The position numbers and the translations under genes were made by a program. The notes beneath the pieces are model-generated. The model ran no database searches, had not been told where the DNA came from, and saw only the letters and a list, made by a program, of their open reading frames with translations. A stretch of DNA of 64,000 bases from Elusimicrobiota bacterium (GTDB lineage: Bacteria > Elusimicrobiota > Elusimicrobia > FEN-1173 > JAKLIF01), in NCBI GenBank assembly GCA_022709755.1, contig JAKLIF010000001.1, positions 382,661 to 446,660 of the forward strand. Direction: 5' to 3'. Positions 31,661 through 39,855 of the stretch are shown piece after piece (position 1 is the stretch's first letter; every line of letters starts with the position of its first letter).

Positions 31661-33509
31661 GGCGGTGGCCGGAACAGCCCTGCCGGCGCTGGGAATCGCC
31701 TCCCTGTCGGCCGGGGAATCACAATCTTCTCTCTACGCCGGAGTATATCCAACTGAACCGATTGAGATCGTGGCGGAGCGATACCCCCGCCTTCAAGCGG
31801 ATGCCGCCAACACGCGGGACGTGATCAATCGCGAAGCCATTCGCGACAGCCATCAGACCGAGATTTCCTACCTCTTGGAGGAAAAGCTCAACATTAACAT
31901 CCATAAACCGGGGATCGGCGCATTGTCCGGCCTTTCCATCCGCGGCATCTCCGGCGGACGCAACAACAACAAGTCCCGCGTGATCGTGGACGGCGTCCCC
32001 ATCGACACCCTTCGTCGCGGATTCAACCTGGAGAGCATCGACATCCAAACCGTGGAACGCATCGACCTGATCCGGGGGCCCTCCTCCGCACTCTACGGCG
32101 GCGGCGCGACCAACGGCACCCTCCACATCACGACGCGCCTTCCCCAGGACAGAAAATTCGAATTCGGCGCCGGCGCGGGAAGTTACGACACGAAGACATC
32201 TCATCTCTACTACCAGGATAAAGCAGGGCATTTCGCCTGGCGCGTCAATTCAAACTATCTCGACACCAACGGACATGAACACGTGGACGGCGACAAAATG
32301 ATCAACCCGGCCTGGCTGACCAACGAGGGCGCGTATCTTGAATATGCCGATGACAAGGATATCTTCACCATGAATTACCGGAACTTCAACACGAAACGGA
32401 ATGAAGCCACCTATTCCATGTCCAACGGCGCGGTCACCGGCATCGACAAGGACATCGAAGAGAACATCACGTATTCCTATTTAACCTGGCAGAGGAACCT
32501 CGCCCGATCCAAACTCCATATCCGCACGTTCCTGACAACGGATCGCGATCAATCATTGATATCACCTCTGTCTCGGGCATCAACCCAGGGCGGCAGTCTC
32601 GAATGGCAGGCGGACCTCCCGATGGATGCGCAGTTCTTTCTCGGCTCGGATTATGAGGATTCCCATATCCGTTCCAACTCCCCGAGTTCCCGGGCCACCC
32701 AGCAGTATGCCGCTCCCTTCGCTCAACTCTCAGTTCCCGTCTGGCGGGAACGGCTCACCTTCCTGGCAGGCGTCCGATACGACAACAACTCGAAGTTCGC
32801 GGACCAGTGGTCCCCCAAATACGGGGTCGTCTGCAAGATCCTCCCGGACCTGACGGCACGAGCCGGACTGAACTACGGGTACCGCGCGCCGACGGTGACC
32901 GAACTCTATTCCACGAGCGCCCGCGCCTTCGGCAACAAAAACCTTCGGCCCGACAAGAACCGCCAGTATGAGTTGGGGATCGGCTACGAAAAAAAACGCG
33001 GCGGGATCGACGTTTCCGCCTTCATGAACGAGGAGATGGACATGATCGTTTCCCAGGCCCCCGCCGCCGCATTCACATACAACGGCCAGAACGTGCAAAA
33101 ACAATATCGCAACGTGGACGGGAAATCCATCTACCGAGGGGTGGAGACTCGCGGGCATGTGACGTTCCTTCAATATTTTGAAGCGAGCGCCGGTTACTCC
33201 TACCTGGATCCGGGCACGCTCACATTCCACACGGACAAGAACACCATCCAGTCCGGGCTGGCGTTCAAAAACAGCCGGCTTTCGACCGAGGTGAACCTGA
33301 CTCACGCCGGCGGCCGTTACATGAGCGACTATTTTGCCGCCAAACGCGACGCTTATACCGTCTACAATTGGAACGCGAACGTCAGACTGACGCGTTCACT
33401 CCGTTATCATGTTCGGATCAATAATTTCACCGACGAAACCTATGCGTTGAATTTCTATGACCCCATGCCGGGCCGCACCTATCTCACGGGGGTCGACTTC
33501 AGTTTCTGA
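31632..33509 (+). CDS. TonB-dependent outer-membrane receptor
   Basis: The 625-residue receptor is BtuB-like in size. A signal peptide is followed by a likely TonB box (EPIEIVAERY) near residue 45. The plug domain has SGLSIRGISGGRNNNKSRVI, VIVDGVPIDTLRRGF and RIDLIRGPSSALYGGGATNG. A 22-strand-type barrel includes YGYRAPTVTELYS and ends in an aromatic residue (GVDFSF). Such receptors import scarce large ligands such as siderophores, cobalamin or metal chelates. The GTG start has GGAGG eight bases upstream and overlaps the fusion gene by 29 bases. The ligand is unknown. Confidence 0.92.
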   Translation: MTSRRLTWIKAVAGTALPALGIASLSAGESQSSLYAGVYPTEPIEIVAERYPRLQADAANTRDVINREAIRDSHQTEISYLLEEKLNINIHKPGIGALSGLSIRGISGGRNNNKSRVIVDGVPIDTLRRGFNLESIDIQTVERIDLIRGPSSALYGGGATNGTLHITTRLPQDRKFEFGAGAGSYDTKTSHLYYQDKAGHFAWRVNSNYLDTNGHEHVDGDKMINPAWLTNEGAYLEYADDKDIFTMNYRNFNTKRNEATYSMSNGAVTGIDKDIEENITYSYLTWQRNLARSKLHIRTFLTTDRDQSLISPLSRASTQGGSLEWQADLPMDAQFFLGSDYEDSHIRSNSPSSRATQQYAAPFAQLSVPVWRERLTFLAGVRYDNNSKFADQWSPKYGVVCKILPDLTARAGLNYGYRAPTVTELYSTSARAFGNKNLRPDKNRQYELGIGYEKKRGGIDVSAFMNEEMDMIVSQAPAAAFTYNGQNVQKQYRNVDGKSIYRGVETRGHVTFLQYFEASAGYSYLDPGTLTFHTDKNTIQSGLAFKNSRLSTEVNLTHAGGRYMSDYFAAKRDAYTVYNWNANVRLTRSLRYHVRINNFTDETYALNFYDPMPGRTYLTGVDFSF

Positions 33510-33933
33510 TCCCATCTCTTTAAGACCCGTCGGCTTCGTCAGGAACGGCATCCGCCATCGACACGACATGCCGCCGGGAGGAGTGCCGTCGGAGATTCTG
33601 ATCCTTCCTCGATACCGGAAAGCCCTCTTCCGCATCAACACGCGAAAACGTCTTTGGATCCTGTGCCATTTCCACCAAGCCGACACGTCCGTCTTGAGGG
33701 CGCGCCCGCGAAAGAAAAAAATCATCGGCGGTGTCCATCGAGGTGTCTTCGCCATGCGTTCCCCGGACCGGCCGAACCCCGTCTCCCTGACCCTCGTCAC
33801 GCTCAAGTCCTGCCGCCGAGGCGTCCTCCGGGTCGACCGGATGGATGCCGTCAGCGGCACCCCGGTCATCGACATCAAGAGTTGTCTGGAAATCCCGGAA
33901 CGGCCCCGCGCTAAAAGAAAAAGGATCCGATGA
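33457..33933 (+). CDS. TsaA/TrmO-like (UPF0066) protein
   Basis: The protein has 158 residues. SLRPVGFVRNGI, the core GVFAMRSPDRPNPVSLTLVT and LRVDRMDAVSGTPVIDIKSC form the UPF0066 signature. Family members include TrmO, which methylates the t6A base at position 37 of tRNA using S-adenosylmethionine. Other members sit in metal or cofactor loci with unknown roles. The frame is open to an ATG at 33457, inside the TonB receptor gene, and no standard start lies closer to SLRPVGF. Its place inside an uptake operon argues against a plain tRNA role. A small-molecule methyltransferase is an alternative. Confidence 0.78.
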   Translation: MTPCRAAPISRGSTSVSDPISLRPVGFVRNGIRHRHDMPPGGVPSEILILPRYRKALFRINTRKRLWILCHFHQADTSVLRARPRKKKIIGGVHRGVFAMRSPDRPNPVSLTLVTLKSCRRGVLRVDRMDAVSGTPVIDIKSCLEIPERPRAKRKRIR

Positions 33934-35246
33934 GCCCCCTCCTTCCGGTCACATCACCGACGGACGCTTCTCTCGCTCGACCGGGATTCATCATCCGCTT
34001 CGAGGGTTTGGAGGTGCGACCTCCGGGACATACCGATCCTCTTTTCAGAACGGACCGCCATACCCTCTTCCCGGGACGGATCTATGCCCTCACGGGATCG
34101 TCGGGATCGGGGAAGACCACCCTTCTCCGCGCGTTGATGGGATTCCTCCGCGTCGACACCGGGTGGCGGATTTCAGGCGACCTCCTGGTGAAACCCGGTC
34201 TCAAAATCGGGTGGATCACACAAAACCCTTCGCTCCTTCTCTTCCATAATTTCGTCCATGAAGAATTCAACGCCGGACCGGACACAGCGACGGTCCCCCT
34301 CTTGGAGGAACTGGGGTTATCCCCCTTCCTCCACCGGCGATGCGCCGAACTATCCCAGGGAGAAAGGGCGATGGTAGCCCTGGCGCGAGCCCTCCATCGA
34401 AACGTCCGGTTGCTCCTGCTCGACGAGATCGCGACGCACTTCTCCTCGAACCGGAGGGATTGGCTCAAGGGGGTCCTAAAACGTTTCGCCGGATCGGGCG
34501 GGTGCGTCATCATGGCGGAACATTCGAGGGAGATGCTGTCACTCGCCGATGAGCTTTTGCTTCTCGAAGACCGCCGACTGAGTTCCGGCGGTCATCCCGA
34601 AGACGACTTCTCGGTCCTCTCCGTCGAAAAGAACGCCGTCCCTCCGACCGAACCGATATTGAGGTGTCTCGACCTTCGTGACGGACGCATCCCCTCGACA
34701 CAAAGATCCCCTCTGTCGGCCGCGGTCCGTCGCGGAGAAATCGTCGGCATCCGCGGGGACAACGGGAGCGGAAAGAGCACTCTCCTTCAGATCATCGCGG
34801 GGATCCACCCGCCGGAAAATGGGACCATCCTTTGGGATGGACGCCGATGGAAAAATCTGGCCGACCGGAGGGGAGTCGTGTCCTATCTCCCGCAGAACCC
34901 GATCCGCCTGTTCTTCCAGGAGACCGTGCGCGAAGAGCTCCTGTTCGGAGCGCCCTCCCATGTCCCCGCGAACTGGTTGGACAAAATGAATCTCCGGCAC
35001 GCGCAAGACCGTTCCCTGTTCTCCCTCTGTGGCGGTGAACAACAACGCTTGGGATTGGCCGTCTGCCTTCAGAACACCCCCGAATTATTGCTTCTTGACG
35101 AGCCCACCTATGGGATGGATTCGGCGACCCTCCGCCTGTTCTGCGGCCTCCTCAAGGAACATCGGTCATCGGGGGCGACGACCCTCGTGGCCTCCCACGA
35201 CCAATCCCTGCTGGCGGCATTCGCCGACCACATCATCGACCTATGA
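33930..35246 (+). CDS. Tandem ECF-type ABC transporter ATPase (EcfA-EcfA' fusion)
   Basis: The 438-residue protein has two nucleotide-binding domains. The first has Walker A GSSGSGKTT (about 56-64), signature LSQGERAMVALARA and Walker B LLLLDEIATHF, where DEI replaces the normal DEP. The second has GDNGSGKSTL (about 276-285), SYLPQNPIRLFF, LCGGEQQRLGLA, LLLLDEPTYGMD and the switch His SHDQ. Fused A-A' units power energy-coupling-factor importers. The ATG overlaps the previous stop as ATGA. It is followed by an S-like protein and a T-type protein, completing a dedicated group I ECF transporter. Confidence 0.88.
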   Translation: MSPLLPVTSPTDASLARPGFIIRFEGLEVRPPGHTDPLFRTDRHTLFPGRIYALTGSSGSGKTTLLRALMGFLRVDTGWRISGDLLVKPGLKIGWITQNPSLLLFHNFVHEEFNAGPDTATVPLLEELGLSPFLHRRCAELSQGERAMVALARALHRNVRLLLLDEIATHFSSNRRDWLKGVLKRFAGSGGCVIMAEHSREMLSLADELLLLEDRRLSSGGHPEDDFSVLSVEKNAVPPTEPILRCLDLRDGRIPSTQRSPLSAAVRRGEIVGIRGDNGSGKSTLLQIIAGIHPPENGTILWDGRRWKNLADRRGVVSYLPQNPIRLFFQETVREELLFGAPSHVPANWLDKMNLRHAQDRSLFSLCGGEQQRLGLAVCLQNTPELLLLDEPTYGMDSATLRLFCGLLKEHRSSGATTLVASHDQSLLAAFADHIIDL

Positions 35247-35839
35247 AGAAGAAATATTATTACACCGTCGCCTACATCGCCGCCTTCGGGACGCTCTGGG
35301 GGCTCTCCGAATCCACCCTCGGAACATTGCTCCATGCGCTCGGCATCCCCATGAAAGGGGCTCTCCTGACGGCCATCGGCGCGTTCATCGTCCTCTGCGG
35401 CGCCAGGCTGCTCCCCGATCAACGGGGGATCCCCCTCATCGGGATGGGGTTCATCGCGGGCAGCATCAAAATACTTTCCCTCGGGTACCTCCGGGTCAAC
35501 ATCCTCACGTCCATTCTGATCGAATCGCTGCTGTTGCAGGCCGGGGTCTCCCTTTTCGGTTACAATCGCATCGGATTCCTGGTGGGCGGAATGATGGCTT
35601 GCCTCTGGCCACTGATACAACGCGTCCTCATCTACGGGATCCTGTTCGGACACGGCATCCAGGCGATCTATCTCGAGATGCTGCGGACGGGAAGCGCGCG
35701 CCTCGGGATCCCCCTCACCGGTTTCGCCACCCTCTTGACCCTCCTGTTCATCGCGCACGCGTCGCTGGGCGCCCTGGTGGGATTCCTGGCTTGGAGACTT
35801 TCCAGGAGGTTCGGTCACGCCCGACATGATCCGGTTTAA
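35243..35839 (+). CDS. Putative ECF substrate-binding (S) component, unknown specificity
   Basis: This 198-residue membrane protein has about six hydrophobic segments, the size and topology of an S component. It starts MKKKYYYTVAYIAAFGTLWG, then LSESTLGTLLHALGIPMKGA, a pattern I do not match to the biotin, thiamin, riboflavin, cobalt or nickel S families. It sits between the tandem ATPase (ATGA overlap) and the T-type protein (14-base overlap), which is the main evidence for its role. Substrate is inferred only from neighbours. Confidence 0.68.
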   Translation: MKKKYYYTVAYIAAFGTLWGLSESTLGTLLHALGIPMKGALLTAIGAFIVLCGARLLPDQRGIPLIGMGFIAGSIKILSLGYLRVNILTSILIESLLLQAGVSLFGYNRIGFLVGGMMACLWPLIQRVLIYGILFGHGIQAIYLEMLRTGSARLGIPLTGFATLLTLLFIAHASLGALVGFLAWRLSRRFGHARHDPV

Positions 35840-36875
35840 ATCCTTTTCAAAATGGTCCTTCGTCTGCCTGCTGGCGGGTCTCTCCCTCGGTCCCTGGGTC
35901 GGCCTGGCGGGGATTGCGGCGCTCAGCGCCATCCTCCTGAACGTCGGCCGGTTCCGGGAGAATCGGAGCGCCAAATTCTATCTCTCCGTGTCGATCATCT
36001 CCTTCCTCCCCTATGCCCTCATCCGCCGGGCCGACATCCTCCATCTCTCCCTCCTCCTCTTTTTCAGATCGCTGACTTTCTATAACACACTCCTGTATCT
36101 GGGCGAAAATATGGATTTCGCGCGGTTCCACCGATATTTGTCGCGGGGGATCGGCCGTCAGTTCAGCTTGTCCCTCTCGATGGCCCTCAACCTACTGCCC
36201 TGGATGAGACGTAACACGCTGGAATCCCATGCTTTATTCGTCCTCCGGCAGAGACGACCGAAACGGTTCTTGGGATATGTTTCCTTCATCAAAACGATCC
36301 TGCGCCAGACCATCCACACAGCCGACCAAATGGCGGAGAACCTGATCATGGACGGACAATCCCGCGGACCGGCCCTCTTCATCATCACCGGAGAGCGTCA
36401 ATCCGGAAAAACGACCCTCGCGGCGAACAGGGCGGCGGAATTCCTGTCGCGGGGATGGGCCGTCAGCGGCATCCTGGCTCCCGGCACGATCGAAAACGGC
36501 CGGCGGATGACGATCCGGGTCCGGAACATCCGTTCGGGCGAAGACCGCCTGCTGGCGTCGCGTAACGGGGACGTCGCCGACGTCTGTGACGACTATGGCG
36601 GCTTCCGTTTTTCAAAGACCGGTCTGGATTTCTCTCTTCAGGCGCTCCGTGAAACCACCCCCGACGATATCGTGTTCGTCGATGAGATCGGACCGCTGGA
36701 ATTACAGGGGAAAGGGCATGCCCCGGCTCTCCGCGCCCTGCTCGGACGCCCCCCCGCGGCCCTCTATCTGGTGGTCCGTCTTTCTTTGGTCGAATCTGTT
36801 GTAAAATATTTCCGGATTGAGAACCATACTCTCATCCACATTCCCGAACTCTCAAAGGAGTCATCCCCATCATGA
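35826..36875 (+). CDS. EcfT-like membrane domain fused to a THEP1-like NTPase
   Basis: The protein has 349 residues. Residues 1 to about 175 are membrane-embedded and resemble EcfT/CbiQ, ending in a cytoplasmic helical region (SLSMALNLLPWMRRN, ALFVLRQRRPKRFLG) that would contact the ATPases. Residues about 183-340 are a P-loop NTPase of the THEP1/DUF265-like group: IITGERQSGKTTLAANRAAE, then SGILAPGT, GDVADVCDDYGGF and DDIVFVDEIGPLELQGKGHA. The two parts are normally separate proteins, and I know no characterised fusion. It suggests NTP-dependent processing of the imported compound at the membrane. The gene overlaps both neighbours. Confidence 0.78.
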   Translation: MIRFKSFSKWSFVCLLAGLSLGPWVGLAGIAALSAILLNVGRFRENRSAKFYLSVSIISFLPYALIRRADILHLSLLLFFRSLTFYNTLLYLGENMDFARFHRYLSRGIGRQFSLSLSMALNLLPWMRRNTLESHALFVLRQRRPKRFLGYVSFIKTILRQTIHTADQMAENLIMDGQSRGPALFIITGERQSGKTTLAANRAAEFLSRGWAVSGILAPGTIENGRRMTIRVRNIRSGEDRLLASRNGDVADVCDDYGGFRFSKTGLDFSLQALRETTPDDIVFVDEIGPLELQGKGHAPALRALLGRPPAALYLVVRLSLVESVVKYFRIENHTLIHIPELSKESSPS

Positions 36876-37672
36876 AAGAAAACAACGATGTTTTCAGGAT
36901 CCTTTCCGAATCCATCCGAAACGGACGCGATGTGGCCCTGGCGACGATCATTTCGGCGGAAGGGTCGACCCCGCGCGAAACCGGCGCCAAGATGTTGGTG
37001 TTCGAGGATGGGTCCATCCAGGGGACCGTCGGAGGAGGAAAACTGGAGGCGCTCTGCATCAAGAACGCGTTGAGCGCGATGGAATCCGGCCAAAACAGGA
37101 AGGTCACTTTTGAACTGACGGAAAAGGGGATCGGGATGGCGTGCGCCGGGAAAACGGAGGTCTTCATCGAGGTCTATCTCAGCCGGCTCAAACTCTTCAT
37201 CTGCGGGGCGGGACATGTGGGACAAAAAATTGCGGCCGCGGCAACCGTCGCGGGGATCCCCTATTCCGTCGCGGACGAGCGGGAGGAATTCGCCTGCCGG
37301 GATCATTTCCCTCAGGCCTCCCGGATCCACGTCGAACAACCCGACCACGCCCTCACCGCCGCCAGAGTGGACGACAAGACTTACGTCGTGATCGTCACCC
37401 GGGGTCACATGCTGGACAAAGAATGTCTGGCCGCGGCGATGGAAACGAAGGCGGCCTATATCGGCATGATCGGCTCAAGATCAAAGGTGCCGACGATCTT
37501 TAAATTACTCAATAAGAAGGGAATCCACCCCGAAAAAGATCCGCGGGTCTACTCCCCCATCGGGCTCGACACCGGCGGAAAAACCCCGGGGGAAATTTCC
37601 GTATCCGTCATCGCGGAAATCCTCAAACTCCGCCACCAAGCGACGGGGAACCACCTGTCTCTCCGAAAATAA
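36872..37672 (+). CDS. xdhC: XdhC/CoxI-family protein
   Basis: The 266-residue protein has an N-terminal XdhC_CoxI domain (TIISAEGSTPRETGAKMLVF, GTVGGGKLEALCI) and a C-terminal Rossmann domain (FICGAGHVGQKIAAAATVAG, ending YIGMIGSRSKVPTIFKLL). XdhC binds molybdenum cofactor and helps sulfurate and insert it into xanthine dehydrogenase-type hydroxylases. No molybdenum hydroxylase gene is in the window. Its ATG overlaps the EcfT-NTPase stop as ATGA, making it the last gene of the coupled operon. It is the best clue that the cargo relates to molybdopterin or a similar cofactor. Confidence 0.9.
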   Translation: MKENNDVFRILSESIRNGRDVALATIISAEGSTPRETGAKMLVFEDGSIQGTVGGGKLEALCIKNALSAMESGQNRKVTFELTEKGIGMACAGKTEVFIEVYLSRLKLFICGAGHVGQKIAAAATVAGIPYSVADEREEFACRDHFPQASRIHVEQPDHALTAARVDDKTYVVIVTRGHMLDKECLAAAMETKAAYIGMIGSRSKVPTIFKLLNKKGIHPEKDPRVYSPIGLDTGGKTPGEISVSVIAEILKLRHQATGNHLSLRK

Positions 37673-37691
37673 CCGGCGCCCGACATCGATT

Positions 37692-38198
37692 CTAGAATCC
37701 GCCGCCGGGCCCTCCGAATCCTCCACCCCCAGGCCCTCCCATACCGCCGCCACCGGGGCCGCCCATCCCTCCGCCGGGACCTCGCGACCCCCGACCTCCC
37801 TGACCAGAACCGTTCTGCATCTTCTCCATCTCCTGGGCACGCATCTCTTTTTCAATCTCCTCTTTCAATGAGGCGTAATCCGCTTTTTGTTCTTCCGAGA
37901 GCGCGGTCCGGATTTTCTCTTCAGACGCCTTTTCAACTTCCTGGCTCTTTTTGATCAGTTCGTCTTTCAAGTCGCTTAATTGATTGATGCGTTCCGTCAA
38001 AGCGGCCTGGACCTCCAATTTCTGATCATCGGTCAGAGCTAATTTCTTCGTCATCATTTTGATCTTCGTTTCAGCCTTATCCTGCTCCGCCAACCGCCAC
38101 CGGCGAAGCAACAGATCCGTGTCGGCGGCCTGAAGGCAACCCCACCCGCCGACGAACACCCCCATCGCGATGACGATCCCACTCCAATGTCCTTTCAT
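37692..38198 (-). CDS. Exported LTxxQ-type helical protein with Gly-rich tail
   Basis: The 168-residue protein has a signal peptide (GIVIAMGVFVGGWGCLQAAD). A lipobox-like Cys is present in WGCLQA. An alpha-helical, Lys/Glu-rich region holds KKLALTDDQKLEVQAALTER, an LTxxQ motif as in Spy/CpxP-like periplasmic proteins. The last 40 residues are almost pure Gly/Pro/Met (GGMGGPGGGGFGGPGGGF). A role in periplasmic stress or metal sensing is possible but unproved. It is divergent from arsR with 132 bases between, and its 3' end lies 19 bases from the convergent xdhC. Confidence 0.75.
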   Translation of the reverse strand: MKGHWSGIVIAMGVFVGGWGCLQAADTDLLLRRWRLAEQDKAETKIKMMTKKLALTDDQKLEVQAALTERINQLSDLKDELIKKSQEVEKASEEKIRTALSEEQKADYASLKEEIEKEMRAQEMEKMQNGSGQGGRGSRGPGGGMGGPGGGGMGGPGGGGFGGPGGGF

Positions 38199-38294
38199 AG
38201 TCCCTCCCTCACCACATCGATTCGAAGGAACAGATCCCTTCGCCTCTTTAGACGCCCCATCGATGCCCAAAGTGTCGCCCCCTCATCGGTTCGT

Positions 38295-38323
38295 TTGACA
38301 TCGCGCGGAGAAGTTCATATTAT
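38295..38323 (+). promoter_or_regulatory. Promoter of arsR
   Basis: Perfect TTGACA (38295-38300), a 17-base spacer and TATTAT (38318-38323). The arsR ATG at 38331 follows seven bases after the -10 box, with no room for a Shine-Dalgarno. Confidence 0.75.
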
Positions 38324-38343
38324 ATGCATCATGACGCATATAA
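38320..38343. promoter_or_regulatory. ArsR operator 1 (8-8-8 inverted repeat)
   Basis: TTATATGC, eight bases, GCATATAA is an exact 8-bp inverted repeat. It overlaps the -10 box and the arsR start codon, as expected for autorepression by ArsR. A related copy with the same geometry precedes acr3. Confidence 0.75.
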
Positions 38344-38705
38344 ATACATCCCTCATCGCCCGGATCTATTCCGCCCTTTCGGATCCGCTCCGCATCCGCA
38401 TCTTGCGGCTTCTCCTTGAAAGGGAGCTGTGCGTCTGTGAGATCATCCGGGTGGTGAAACAGCCCCAATACAAGGTGTCCCGTCATCTCGGCGTGCTCAA
38501 ACGGGCCGGACTCCTGCACGATTGGAAAGACGGAACGTGGGCCCACTACGAGATCAATCCGGATCTGCCACCCCTTTGGAGAAAAGCGCTGGACGCCATG
38601 CGTCTCACCTGGGACGAGGACCGCTTGATCCAGGAGGACCTCAACCAGTTAAGGCGTTCCTCGGCGACCCGTTTACCGGGTGTGCCGATCCACTGCAAGG
38701 CCTGA
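38331..38705 (+). CDS. arsR: ArsR-family arsenite-responsive repressor
   Basis: The 124-residue winged-helix repressor has YSALSDPLRIRILRLLLERE followed by LCVCEII. The Cys-x-Cys at residues 34-36 matches the As(III)-binding ELCVCDL site of classical ArsR. The recognition helix is QYKVSRHLGVLKRAG. The C-terminus is longer than the minimal domain. The ATG lies within the operator and seven bases from the -10, so the mRNA is probably leaderless. It controls the eight-gene arsenic cluster that follows. Confidence 0.93.
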   Translation: MTHINTSLIARIYSALSDPLRIRILRLLLERELCVCEIIRVVKQPQYKVSRHLGVLKRAGLLHDWKDGTWAHYEINPDLPPLWRKALDAMRLTWDEDRLIQEDLNQLRRSSATRLPGVPIHCKA

Positions 38706-38710
38706 TTTTT

Positions 38711-38739
38711 TTGAACATCTATATGCGATTTAATACATA
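38711..38739 (+). promoter_or_regulatory. Second promoter, before acr3
   Basis: TTGAAC (38711-38716), a 17-base spacer and TACATA (38734-38739). It starts five bases after the arsR stop and gives acr3 and later genes their own ArsR-controlled start. Confidence 0.5.
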
Positions 38740-38742
38740 TTA
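38719..38742. promoter_or_regulatory. ArsR operator 2
   Basis: CTATATGC, eight bases, ACATATTA has the 8-8-8 layout of the arsR site, with ATATG and CATAT conserved. It overlaps the -10 of the acr3 promoter. Confidence 0.6.
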
Positions 38743-38758
38743 ATAGGAGGTCGTCGCC

Positions 38759-39808
38759 GTGAACGCCGAACCCATCTCGAAACAACTGTCTTTCCTGGAC
38801 CGATATCTGACCCTGTGGATTTTCCTGGGGATGGGCGTTGGCGTGGGCCTGGGCTATTTCGTATCCGGTATCGAACAGTTCATCAATCTGTTTCAAGTCG
38901 GCACGACGAACATTCCCATCGCGGCGGGGCTCATTTTGATGATGTACCCGCCTCTCGCCAAGGTGAAGTATGAGGAAATGGGCGACGTATTCCGCAATTG
39001 GAAAGTTCTGGGCCTCTCATTGGTGCAGAATTGGATCATCGGACCCGTCCTGATGTTCGTTCTGGCGATCGTGTTCCTTCGCAACTATCCCGAATACATG
39101 GTGGGTCTCATCATGATCGGTTTGGCGCGGTGCATCGCCATGGTCATCGTGTGGAACGAACTGGCCAAAGGAGACACGGAATATTGCGCCGGATTGGTCG
39201 CTTTCAACAGCGTCTTTCAAGTATTGCTTTACAGCGTCTATGCCTACGTCTTCATCACCGTCCTCCCCCCCTATTTCGGTCTCCGGGGGAGCGTGGTGGA
39301 TGTGAACATGAAACAGATCGCGGAGAGCGTTTTCATCTATCTCGGGATCCCGTTCCTCGCCGGACTGGCCTCGAGGATCATCGGACTGAAGACCAAAGGG
39401 AAAGAATGGTATGAGAAGACGTTCATCCCCCGGATCAGCCCGATCACCCTGATCGCCCTTCTTTTCACAATTCTCGTCATGTTCAGCCTCAAGGGGAACA
39501 TGATCGTCCGCATCCCCCTCGACGTGCTGCGGATCGCGGTGCCCCTCCTGATCTATTTTCTGGTGATGTTCGCCGTGAGTTTCTGGATGAGCAAGAAGAT
39601 CGGGGCAAACTACGCCCAATCGGCCACGCTTTCCTTCACGGCGGCCAGCAACAACTTCGAGCTGGCCATCGCCGTCTCCGTGGCCGTGTTCGGACTCAAT
39701 TCCGGGGCGGCGTTCGCGGCGGTGATCGGGCCCCTCGTGGAAGTGCCCGTCCTCATCGGACTCGTGAACGTGTCTCTCTATTTTAAAAAGAAATATTTCA
39801 TCCAATAA
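38759..39808 (+). CDS. acr3: ACR3-family arsenite efflux permease
   Basis: The 349-residue protein has ten predicted membrane segments. Typical ACR3 stretches are [39 protein letters not shown] (with the essential Cys) and [23 protein letters not shown]3 expels arsenite using the proton-motive force. The GTG start has AGGAGG eight bases upstream. The Cys and the SNNFELA motif are intact, so the pump should work. It is followed by an AT-rich segment of different composition. Confidence 0.95.
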   Translation: MNAEPISKQLSFLDRYLTLWIFLGMGVGVGLGYFVSGIEQFINLFQVGTTNIPIAAGLILMMYPPLAKVKYEEMGDVFRNWKVLGLSLVQNWIIGPVLMFVLAIVFLRNYPEYMVGLIMIGLARCIAMVIVWNELAKGDTEYCAGLVAFNSVFQVLLYSVYAYVFITVLPPYFGLRGSVVDVNMKQIAESVFIYLGIPFLAGLASRIIGLKTKGKEWYEKTFIPRISPITLIALLFTILVMFSLKGNMIVRIPLDVLRIAVPLLIYFLVMFAVSFWMSKKIGANYAQSATLSFTAASNNFELAIAVSVAVFGLNSGAAFAAVIGPLVEVPVLIGLVNVSLYFKKKYFIQ

Positions 39809-39855
39809 ACTAGAAGAGGCCCACTAGCGGATAATTGTATGGGGAGGGTTTGTTA

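Noticed and set aside
34400-37700. Molybdenum hydroxylase locus implied by xdhC
   Set aside because: No xanthine dehydrogenase, CODH or aldehyde oxidase subunit is coded in the window. XdhC here belongs to the transport operon.
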